A stretch of DNA of 64,000 nt, taken from positions 5,084,001 through 5,148,000 of the forward strand of contig JAOVFP010000003.1 in the NCBI GenBank assembly GCA_025738555.1, given 5' to 3'. Below, piece by piece: positions 36,840 through 46,707 of the stretch. Each line of letters starts with the position of its first letter. Within the stretch, counting starts at the first letter, position 1. The translations under genes and the position numbers were made by a program. The stretch is from Cyathus striatus. Lineage: Eukaryota > Basidiomycota > Agaricomycetes > Agaricales > Nidulariaceae. The notes under the pieces are model-generated. The model was not told where the DNA came from. It searched no databases and saw only the letters and a program-made list of their open reading frames with translations.

Positions 36840-38140
36840 CCCTTTCTCGCGTTTTTTTTTAAAAAAAGTGGCTGATGTAGGCCAGAGTATTGGAATCCGA
36901 GCATCGTAGTCGCAGCACCGAAGCAAACGTCACACCTACCTTCACTCTACCCGCGAGGCTGGCTACTGTCTACTCACATGTCCTCTACCAAGCTCAACAG
37001 TTTGCATCCGAGTTCGTTGGCAGCACCCTGCTTTTGTCATTTCAACAATCTATTTCTGTTGGCGGACGACTGGACCCACCAAAGATATCGGATCTTGAAC
37101 TACAGTTAAAATAACAGGCAACCTTTCTGTTCTAGTATGCAGGAATTCGACGATCTTCATATTTGACCTGGAACAGTCTATGGTCATCGCGGACCTTCAA
37201 TGCACTCTTGACGTTTCTGATTTTCTGCAGTTTCTTCAAGCTCTATAAACTTTATGGACCTCTGATCTCGGTATCTTGGTTTTCTACACTCCCTAGCTGA
37301 GAGTCCTTCCATCACGAAAAGCCGTGCGAGTTCAATCTCCAACCTCCTGGATCCCTTGGTCACGCTCGCTACATTCGCAGAAACTGTTGACACCTACCTT
37401 CATAGTTTACCCGCCATTTCCTTTTTCCTCCGCAGCATACCGCTGAAAACCAGTATGCGACGGTGGAAGCACTGTAAGGGTTCTGCCGTCAACGGGCGCA
37501 CTTCCTTCGCGTTTTTATCCAATACGACGAATGCAGGCCAAAATATCGGATTCGGCCACAACACGAAAACATCGCGTCACCACACGTCTGCTTTCACTCT
37601 ACCCGCGAGGCTTGTACTAAGGCTATACGTTTCCTGTTTAACCCAAGGTTAAAGTCCGCTTACGATCTCATTAACAATGGACGTGAAGCGCAAGATGTCT
37701 GTTCTGCTATTTTAATCCAGATTCCAGCTTGCTTTGCGGGATGACTGTACAACGCGTCTCGAGCGTCAATTTCAAGGGGCATGGGATGTGTAATGCTCTC
37801 TTTCTGGTCTGCGTTTAGTCAGAAACTCGTCAGCCTCAAAATGAACGAAAGCTTCTGTGTTACGAATGATTGATCATTATGGGTCTTTTGGTGGACCTGC
37901 TGATATTCCTTCAAGATCTACGCTCCCTGAATGCCTGAAAGCCGTGCGAGTGCAACCTTGAATTTACTAAATTCCTGGGTCACGCACACTACATCCGTAG
38001 AGATTCTTGATACTTACATGGCATACGCAATGTTGAAGGCCCCTCTGTATGTTCCGGTCATCTGTTACCCACCATTTCGTCGGTTTTCACTTCCCTCCGC
38101 AGCATACCGCTGAAAGCTTGTTTGCGACGGTGAAAGGTTC
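36840..38140. repeat. Degenerate direct repeats, about 650 bp apart
   Basis: Two pairs of matching segments occur with similar spacing. One contains TTCACTCTACCCGCGAGGCT (near 36950 and 37600), each preceded by related sequence with TAGGCCAGA/CAGGCCAAA blocks. The other contains CAGCATACCGCTGAAA with flanking CTCCGC and TTTGCGACGGTG or GTATGCGACGGTG (near 37430 and 38100), each preceded by AGCCGTGCGAG and GGTCACGC blocks. The copies differ at many positions. They may be remnants of a duplicated element. Confidence 0.6.
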
Positions 38141-38989
38141 CGCACCGCATGTGGATATCGTTCTCTCGAGTCCCAGCCATTACTAGGTAATTCTTCCCCT
38201 CGGGGCATGCACAGTAGGACTTCTTACAGTCCGAGGTCGAGCGAGAATAATTAAACTTCTCTGCCATCCTCCATCGTGAACTTCACAGAATTGACAACAA
38301 AGTTCATTCATGACCGAAACTCGTCTGGTCATGTTGGTCATGTGCTACACGGCAATGGGAAGATAAAGGGTTCTACATATTCCTTCCTCTCACTCAGTCT
38401 TCTGTTATGATGTATGTGATTCTCTGAGTAGAGCTTGCGTTTCTCTGCTGTGTTCACACAGATGTTCTTTTGAAACATTTTGTATCGCCGGCATTACCGT
38501 AATCATGTCAGTGTACTCCAACTATTTACTATACTTACCATTCCGTACCCCACAGTATGGATGTTTATCTCTGCAATGCATACTTCACGATCCACGATCC
38601 GCCTACTTACTTCCAATAGCTATGTTGTTATCCGTACGTTATTCCGCCAACGAGATAGCTCCAGAGTTATGGATTCTGCGACGGAGACGGAGAGTACTGC
38701 AGTCGCCCAAGTTCCTTCCAAGCACACAGATAAGACCTTTCAGAAAGCCAAGGATAGTTCGATGCCCTGGTTCTGGCTTCGCAATTCAAGTCGGCGGTCT
38801 TGGTAGATTATACACAGGCTCACTTAAGGCAGCATTTTCTGACACATTTATTCTCAAGCTGCAACATAGCCTCCGAGATTCGAACGAATCGAGCAACGAC
38901 GTTTCGATTAAACATATCTACGTGTACTGACAGTTAATTTCGAAATGCCACAGCCCGAGCAATATAAGGAATTGATGTGTGCGAGATAA

Positions 38990-39122
38990 CGATTGCTTAA
39001 GTCCGCTCGATGAAACGTTTATGCGAGAACAGTTGTCGTGACAGAACAGTGATACCAAGATCGACAAGACGAGTTCAGAGTAGATTAGTGAGACGAGACG
39101 CGTCGATTGTTTAAGTCCGCTC
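38990..39122. repeat. Short direct repeat, 114-bp offset
   Basis: CGATTGCTTAAGTCCGCTC at 38990-39008 recurs with one change at 39104-39122, and both are followed by similar TTTATGCGA sequence. It lies just downstream of the first bestrophin-like gene's stop. Confidence 0.5.
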
Positions 39123-39205
39123 CTTGAGGATTTATGCGATAAGCAGTTGACAGTAGGGCGAGCCTGAGCTTGATGTGATGTCAACCGTGACCCATGTCGC
39201 GTTCC

Positions 39206-41593
39206 TCAAGGCATGGTACTCAAGGTATCTTGCAGATGGCGATACCCCATCTTCAGCCATTCGTCAGGGCTAACACGGTCGTCAATGTGCCCTGGGAAGA
39301 GCAGGTTGTTCTCCGGGGAAAATGCCCAGTGTGCGGGGTCGGGAGGAGGCATGGATGTCAATGCTTGTAGTTCATTACCTGGAATACATCGTCATGTCAG
39401 CAGACTTGGACCTCATGTGGCTTGTAGTAGTAATACTACGCACGGATTATGTTATTTGTGAAATGATCGAGATTCTAAACATTGAGAATGATCAGCTTGA
39501 GCATTTAATTTATCTATCCACGCACCAGATCGTTCTTATCATAACCAAAGGGATCTAACATGTAAGGCAGGATTAAAATCTGGGGGCGGAACGTCGCAAA
39601 TAGAAAGTTACAGGACATACTTTCAATTTCTTCCCCTGCAACAAGGAACCCGAAGAATATAAAACTCTGTAAATGCAAAGGGGTCAATCGGCATAACAGC
39701 CTGGAATGATGGAATAATCGTACTGCAATTATCGTAGCAGGAATGGTCAACCACTTCAACGTGGCCCAGATCTGAAACGGCTAATGGAGTATTCAACGGT
39801 CTCTTCGTGGCGCACAGAAAGGAATTTGCATACCAGGGAAATACAATAGATGATGGTGACAAGCCATAGATGAATGGAATACCTGCGAATCCCCGGGTGA
39901 GAATTCGAGAAGATGGAGAAAAGGGAAGGTATAATTCCAGCGTACGAAAAGGGTATGGGAGTGGTCAAGATTCTCTCTAGGCCCGTGAGACTATCTACCA
40001 GCTGTGACAGGGCAGCCAGCAATGCATCTATTGAGTATACATACATTGTAAGTCACCTGAACAAGTACTAGCGCGCATAGGAATACCCACTGATCGTAGA
40101 CGCATCGGCTATCTGCTTGTGCTGCAGCACGGATACATACGAACTCTACGGACGAAATAATCAACGATCCACGTAACCACCGTGACTCGGCTCCGAGCTA
40201 AAATCAAATACATACGAGATACAATGACAATTCCAAGGGCAGATTGTGAGATATCGCCCTGTTCAGCATTTTCGCCCTCGTTTTTGCGGCCTTCTTGCCT
40301 CCTAGGTCACGACCTCTTTCTGTGAGCATATTTACAAGCAAAGAGAACGGAAAGAGATCGAAGATGCCATATTTTGGTGCGTTGTAAGCAGGAAGCAGTT
40401 CCGCTTCTTCTTCTCTTGAGAGAATCATACGTTCGCGGTTTTTGATCCCTCTCTGCGCACCCCCTGGTCGTTGTAAATGAGAATGGAGAAATTGAGATGG
40501 TTGAGAGAGGTATGTCTTCTTCGACTGATGTGCAACAGGTTCAAGGAACGTGGTCTTTGTGCGCGCCGAGTGAGAAGTCACCGGTGAAGGAAGACCAGAA
40601 GTAGCAAGTGGGTTTCGGTGATACAAGGTCGAGACTTGTTCGTCTAGAGAAGGACCAGGGGCCTCTACAGACACCCTGTACCCCTCCTTAGAGGACGATT
40701 TCCGATCTTGAATATTAACTTCCTCCGGAGGTACGTCTATTGTGGGCATGCCATGTGGGAGAGCGTATGCTGGCAGGAACTTGACCAAGTAATATAGATC
40801 TCTGGAACGTTGACGATGAAAGTGAGAAACGGGTAGCTAGACAACGACTGAGGAAGGGCAACGCACTTGTAGTAGATCCCATCTTCCCCTCGTAGATAAT
40901 GCTTGACGGCGACTGCAAATGCTTCGAGGAGGTTGATCACCGTTTTCTTTTCGATCAGTGCCCTCGTCTTCGAGTCTTCCGTCGATTTTGCATCAGTCCC
41001 TTTCGGATCTAAAGTAGAATGGAAATATTAATGAATATCCAATTCGCGGTTGTGGAGAGAATTCATTTGATCGTAGAAAGGAACACGCACCCGGAACATG
41101 AAACCACACTACGCGTGCAAAGGTACGGGTAGCGAAGATGATCTGAGACCATAGCCGTCTGCCTTCGTTATATCTCTCAAACGACGATGTAGTGCGATAT
41201 GAAATCACAAAACCTAACACGGTACCAATACTGTGGGGGATATTGTCAATCCTGTCGTCAGAAGATGTGTGGAGTATCGTACACTGTAAGAAGTGTGGGT
41301 TGAAATGAAACGTTGTGCCCATTGTGATTGAGTACGGTAATCAAGGTCGACCAGCCCGAGAAGAAAAGGAGTATGTGCCAGCATCTGAAAATGGCGGTTG
41401 CGAGCACAGCATGTACGAACGAAACAGCTGGTCGTTCCCTTGGAGCAAAGCTGTAGAAGTTCAAATGTAGTTATCACTTGCCATTTACAGGAAACGTAAA
41501 TGAAACATACGGATCGGGAACATTGGGTCCTCTGTAAGTAGAACCCTGGTGTTCCGGTAGAGGTGATGTTGTTCTCTGAAGTGAATAATCCAT
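39206..41593 (-). CDS. Bestrophin-like (UPF0187/RFP-TM) channel, copy 1
   Basis: Predicted membrane anion channel of the UPF0187/bestrophin-like family. The start ATG at 41593 gives MDYSLQRTTSPLPEH, then GPNVPDP spliced to FAPRERPAVSFVHAVLATAI, the helix FRCWHILLFFSGWSTLITVL, and the signature LGFVISYRTTSSFERYNEGR followed by LWSQIIFATRTFARVVWF. A long polar insert (about 40400-40780) separates this from the second half: LFPFSLLVNMLTERG, SHNLPLELSLYL, DALLAALSQLVDSL, WPTLKWLTIPAT, SFIFFGFLVAGEEIE, and a PFGYDKNDL block (Asp-rich, as in the bestrophin calcium-clasp region). The tail reads SPENNLLFPGHIDDR and ends HLQDTLSTMP. There are many introns. An upstream in-frame ATG (41677) is an alternative start. 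It appears intact. Confidence 0.8.
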
Positions 41594-42372
41594 TCCGTGG
41601 TATAACTCGTCTGGACCAATCGAGACATTGAGAATTCGCTTTCTACAGCAGCAAAAAAGAAAGGAAAGATTCACCAAATCGTCGCAGTGATAATAATGGA
41701 TGTTGGTACAGTGGTCGTCACGGCCGTAAGGAAGCAGTGTGAGAGTCTCCGACTCCGAGTGGTAAGTTCTAAGGTTTTCGTCGTTGAACTAGAGTTAACC
41801 CGTGATACGCGAAGGTTCATTCAACGGCATGCACACTGAGAATGCCAAAACAATGTCGTTCAGGCCAAGTTGAGGCTTATATGCTGTGTGATCTGGCGTG
41901 GCTTCCTGCCGCATGGTCTGTCTATCGATGTCAGCGGTGATAGCCTCGCAGATAGGCGCTTTTTAAAAAGTAGACGCCGTAGCGAGGGAAGAAAACATAC
42001 GGATGTCACCACTCGGAACACACGAAGAAAATACAAGCGCTCGTCAACAAGCCAGCAATGCTCAAAAAGTTTGAAAATTAAACATTTATCACAGATTTAG
42101 TATACAGATTAGCCGATTGTATAGCATAGCTTGTAAGAAAAGCAGGTATATTGGGGCGCGAGTGCCAGAAACTCAGAGCAAGATGAAAGAAGAAATCCAA
42201 GATTAAGAAGTCTAAATTCGTGAGAATCCAAACGCGCAACACGGTCAGATGACTTGGTCCCAAAAATAAATCCATTACATAATTTATGCTATAAATAACG
42301 CCTATTAAACTATTCTCGTCCGACCACCCAACAATCTCCAACGATGCGAAAGGATGCCATGCCACCCGTCAT
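41594..42372. other. Spacer between the two bestrophin-like genes
   Basis: Contains the promoter of copy 1 and the 3' flank of copy 2. A plus frame at 41870-42100 and a minus frame at 42078-42365 have no motifs. No further gene recognised. Confidence 0.45.
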
Positions 42373-44773
42373 TTACACCCAATGCATCATTCCCAAAGAT
42401 TGCTGTATCTTCACAGGCCCAAGCTTCGCCCACTCATCGGGAGTAATGCGATCCTCTAACTGCATTGAGAATAGGACGTTGTTCTCGGGGACAAATGCCC
42501 AGCGGTTGGGATCAGGAGGCGGTGTGGACGTGATAGACTTTAGCTCGTTCTCTGTGGTGATAAATGACGAAAGAACAAGAGAAATGTCAGAAAACCACTT
42601 CGGAACAATGAGTAACAGTGAACGAGAAACCCACTTATGATACCATTAGTGAAGTGATCCAGATCCTGATTAATAAAAGAAGAGTAAGTGACGGCACAAG
42701 TGGGAATGCCCGGAAAAAGTCTAGCGATGGCGGAGGCGTTAAGCATGGACTTACCAGATCATTTTTGTCGTATCCGAAGGGATCTAGAAGGAACGTGAGC
42801 ATACGGGAATATACTCGACAAATACTGATGAACACCGGTGGCTTACTTTCGATCTCTTCACCAGCAACAAGGAAGCCAAAGAAAATAAAGCTCTGCAATG
42901 CCGATGAATTAGTGACCCCAATAAACACGGACCAGTCGGTTTACAGCGGTGTTTACGTACCATCATTCCTGTAGCAGGTATTGTCAGCCACTTGAGTGTA
43001 GGCCAGACCTGCAAAGGCTGAAAACAGAATTCGCCTATGTATCGGCATCGCACATACGAAGATAAAGCGGAGCGCACGCACCAAAGCCAAGCAGTATATG
43101 ATCGCAACAAGCCACAGGTGAATCGAATATCTGGGGTGAATGGTGCTCATTTAGCATGTAGTTCACTAAGCGCAAGAGTCGGTGAACTTACATGAACGGG
43201 AGCGGCGTTGTTAGCACGCGTTCCAAGCTTGTGGCACCTTCTACGAGTTGGTTTAAAGCTGCAAGGAGTGCATCTGAGCGGAACGATATTAGATATCTCG
43301 ATGCAAAATTGAGCTTTTCAGATCTTACTGGTAGTGGGTACATCAACAGCCTTGGTGCTTTGCAATAAAGCGATATATGAACTCTGGAGTCAAGATAATG
43401 AGTTAGACACATTTAATCAATCAGGAAGAATGATAATAACGCACGATATACAAGGAAATCTCCAATGGCAAATTGTGATTAACCCTCTTTCTCCGTAAGA
43501 GCTCTTTCATCTTCGCTCTCTTAGATTGTTTATCCTTATATTTCTGACTAAGGAAATGTACAAGTAAAGAGAAAGGGAATAACTCCAGCAAGTGGTACTT
43601 CGGTGGCTTGCAGGCAGGGAGAAGGAAAGGCTCATCTTCCAAAGGCAAAATCGCATCCTTTTTAGTTATATTTCCTAAAGTTACATGGTGTGTTTCCCCA
43701 GCCGCAGATAGGTCAACGATGCGTGGCGAAGGTTGGTCGACAAAAGCTGTGCGTCGCGGTTGGGATTGAAACGTGGTATTTGAGGGTGTTGCGGTTACTG
43801 GTGGGGGAAGAGTTGAGTCCCCGAGCCATTGCCCCGCTTCCATCGATGCGATATTATCATTGGGGAACGGATCGATATTGAAGATGGATGGTGGCCCTAG
43901 GTCTTTGTCATCTTCTGGGGAGACGGCGGCAGACGGTATACTCTGGGGTACTGAGTAGGCGGGCAGGAACTTGACCAGATAATAGAGATCCCTGGAAAAT
44001 CGAAATGAGTATGGAAAAGGCAGTGTGGTTTGGGATTCCCAACTAACCTGTAGTAGATACCATCCTCGCCCCTCAGATAGTGCTTCAGGGCCACTGCATG
44101 TGCAGCTACAAGGTTAATTACCGACTTCTTTAAGATCAAGTCTCGTGCTTTCGCCTCGTCAGCTGCTGCTTTCTCCAGTCCAGAAACATCTAAATGCAGA
44201 TTACGCAAATACGTAAGTCGACGCGCACAGGCACAGGGGGAGAATAGCAACTGACTAGGGGCAGGAACGTGGAACCACACTGTTCGAGAAAAAGTCCGAC
44301 TTGCTAAAATGATTTGTCCCCATACCCGCCTGCCTTCATTATAACGTTCAAATGAAGCATTGGTCCTACATGTCATCACGAAACCAAGCACCGTACCGAT
44401 ACTATTGATCAGTATCAGTTATGCTAAGAAGCCAAGAATGAAGCCAAGAATGCTCGTACACAGTGAGAAGCGTTGGCTTGAAAATAATGTGATTTCCGCG
44501 CCAATTGAGCACCGAGACCACAGTAGCCCATGACAGGTAAAACAGTAGGATATGCCAGCATCGGAAGAACGTAGTAGAGACAAGCAACTCCACCAAGGTC
44601 CTATCCCGTTTCTGCCTTGGCGCGAAGCTATGATGAGCGACTATGTCAGCCACCCATACGCCGAAATTATAACAAGAATGAACACACGGGTCGGTTCCTC
44701 GAAATCCCTTATGCACCTCCGCCGACTTGGGCCCAGGGCTTGGAAGAGGAGAGTTGAACGTGAATCGTGGCAT
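42373..44773 (-). CDS. Bestrophin-like (UPF0187/RFP-TM) channel, copy 2
   Basis: Tandem paralogue of the gene at 39206-41593, with the same intron after the GTDP/GPNVPDP block. It starts MPRFTFNSPLPSPGPKSAEV, then GTDP spliced to FAPRQKRDRTLVELLVST, FFRCWHILLFYLSWATVVSV, LGFVMTCRTNASFERYNEGR and VWGQIILASRTFSRTVWFHV. Next come AHAVALKHYLRGEDGIYY, a shorter polar insert, LLELFPFSLLVHFLSQKY, NHNLPLEISLYI, DALLAALNQLVEGATSLERV, WPTLKWLTIPATGMM, FIFFGFLVAGEEIE and PFGYDKNDL. The final exon carries PENNVLFSMQLEDRITPDEW and ends LGMMHWV. Shared exon layout shows tandem duplication. Divergence is substantial, so the duplication is not recent. Ion specificity is unknown. Confidence 0.8.
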
Positions 44774-46079
44774 TGTGAAGTCTGTGGGACATGTTTCCTG
44801 AAATTCCTCTCAAGTAGAGTATATGAGACTTACGAGAAGATGAATGGGATTAGATATACGAAGACCAGCCTACACAGGTAACCAGCACCTGAAGGAACAA
44901 CGATGGACAGACCTGCTGTCGGGTTCAGTGTCTATAACTTTCAGAAAGCTAATGACGGCGAGCGTAAACACGAGCATAGCAACAAACTTGTGCTTATAAA
45001 ACACCATCGCTCCTTTGCACTGCCCGCCATTACATTTGATACTTGTTTTGGATCAGTGTCAACGACTCGGGCACGGAGATGGTGACCATCGATGGAGCGT
45101 ATTTTGTTGAAGACGTTTGAGGATGTTGAAGCTGAAACCCGAGGGTGGTTATTTAGTTGAACGGTAGGATAAGATTCAGAACGTTATACGTCGTTCAAGT
45201 TGAGCTCATGTTTTTGAACCCGGGAGCGCACGGTAGCCGGGCCGGGCGGAAATACCCCGCCTTCCCCTCTGAACGGTGTACGACGGTGTATCGCCTCCAC
45301 ACTTCAGTCCGATGCTAACATAAGGCGGCACCATCATTTACCGCATTCGATGTATATTGGCTTTATGTTAATTTGCATATCCGCCGATTGTACCCTTTAC
45401 TATTCAGCGCCTGTAATCACTTGCAACCGCGATGTGCAGCTATCGCGGAAGGTTTTAAAGTAGAAAGGCGGGATGAATGGGTGTTTTCCTCTCTCGTAAG
45501 TAATTACTAGCCTGTGCATATTTACATTATCCCGAACTTCTCGTACCATTGTTCTCGATGCTTTCCCTTTGCCCAGCTCACTTATTTTTCAAGTGGATTT
45601 ATGGCGCACGTAACATTGCAGCAGTCCACCTACTCTTCAGGTATTTCCTCCGTGATCCGAATCTACGACTTCCACATCCGACTCGGTTTCTCCACAAACG
45701 GGATTCTCAACATGGGGAAATATGTGAAATGTTGTAATGTCTTTTGTTTTCAACTCTTTTCTAGAAGAAGTTACACAGTAGTACAACCCTAAGGAACAAA
45801 ACGAATGATTAACTCCGGTGGAGAAGATTCTGTAGCTGTATGAAGGCAGTAAAGTATGAAGAGTCCTCTCCATCCAAAAATATAAGTAATGAAATAAAAA
45901 AGAGCGGATGTATGTAGGTGCAGAGCTGTGCAAACCACAAACCAATAATCGATGGTGGTATTATGGAAACTTGGGGGTTTAATGAGAGTTAATGTTCCAG
46001 TATCAATCCCATGCTGCTTTGATTCATCCTCAAATGGATGTCCAACGTCCTGCGCATATGTGGTTTAGGCACAATGGGT
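44774..46079. other. Intergenic, no gene recognised
   Basis: Lies between the second bestrophin-like gene's start and the peptide precursor's stop. Short frames (for example 45514-45792 plus and 45637-45945 minus) show no motif. The 45100-45990 part may hold the precursor's 3' untranslated region. Confidence 0.45.
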
Positions 46080-46707
46080 TTACCAATTGGGAGCACCAGC
46101 TTCTGCATCACGTCTCCAATTGGGTGCACCAGCCTCCGCCTCACGCTTCCAGTTGGGTGCACCAGCTTCTGCATCACGTCTCCAGTTGGGGGCACCAGCC
46201 TCCGCCTCACGCTTCCAGTTGGGGGCACCAGCTTCTGCCTCACGCCTCCAGTTGGGGGCACCAGCCTCCGCCTCACGCTTCCAGTTGGGGGCACCAGCTT
46301 CTGCCTCACGCCTCCAGTTGGGTGCACCGGCCTCTGCCTCACGTTTCCAGTTGGGAGCATCAGCTTCTGCCTCACGCCTCCAGTTGGGGGCACCACCGGC
46401 CTCAGGTTCACGCCTCCAGTTAGGAGCACCGGGTTCACGCTTCCAATTGGGCGCGCCGGCCTCCGCTTCACGTCTCCAGTTGGGCGCAGCTCTCTATTGG
46501 GAGGGAGACAATTAAGCATTGTAAAGGCTGTAGAATAAAACAACACCACACACCGCTACTTCGAGATCCCGGGCGTTGTTCTAAAGATAAATCCATCCGT
46601 TAGCGAGAGCATAATGGACAGTAAGAGTTCACGATGCTTACTGCAGGGGCAGCGCAAGCAGCACCAACGAAAGTTGCAGCAACAATGATAACAGCTGAGA
46701 TGCGCAT
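46080..46707 (-). CDS. Secreted repeat peptide precursor with Kex2 sites (GAPNW cores)
   Basis: Predicted 166-residue secreted precursor. Three exons join in phase 0: 46707-46642 (22 codons), 46580-46560 (7 codons) and 46493-46080 (137 codons plus stop), with introns of 61 and 66 bp. Exon 1 is a signal peptide (MRISAVIIVAATFVGAAC, then AAPA). Exon 2 gives NNARDLE. Exon 3 is made of 13 cores ending APNW. Twelve are preceded by Arg-Arg or Lys-Arg and then EAEA, DAEA, EP or EPEA, and the stop directly follows the last core. Unit example: KREAEAGAPNW. Kex2-type cleavage, Kex1-type trimming and dipeptidyl aminopeptidase removal of X-Ala/X-Pro would release ten GAPNW plus single AAPNW, GGAPNW and DAPNW peptides. 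This matches ascomycete alpha-factor and KEP layouts. The biological role is unknown. The second intron's donor (GTAGCG) is unusual, so the exon 2/3 border is the weakest part. Confidence 0.85.
46083..46488. repeat. 33-bp tandem repeat array within the peptide precursor
   Basis: Thirteen tandem units, mostly 33 bp (spacing ranges from about 26 to 36 bp), each with CCA(A/G)TTGG-like sequence on the plus strand. In the central part units alternate Lys-Arg and Arg-Arg types, making a 66-bp higher-order repeat. It encodes the peptide cores on the minus strand. The long open frames in other frames and on the plus strand are by-products of the repeat. Confidence 0.9.

Larger units (their letters stand above)
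36193..39205. other. Intergenic with decayed repeats
   Basis: Apart from the GlyRS leader, no gene was recognised over 3 kb. It contains the diverged tandem repeats listed at 36840-38140 and a short direct repeat at 38990-39122. Open frames here (up to 141 codons, at 38505-38930) show no motif. Confidence 0.45.

Noticed and set aside
46083..46488. Regularly spaced repeats that could be mistaken for a CRISPR array
   Set aside because: There are no unique spacers, the units are contiguous 33-bp coding repeats, and the genome is eukaryotic.
46038..46549. Long open frames in other frames across the peptide array, including a plus-strand LGAPASASRLQ repeat protein and a minus-strand PTGGVRQK repeat protein
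   Set aside because: A 33-bp repeat is open in several frames by construction. Only the minus frame that joins a signal-peptide exon shows dibasic sites, X-Ala spacers and a stop exactly after a core.
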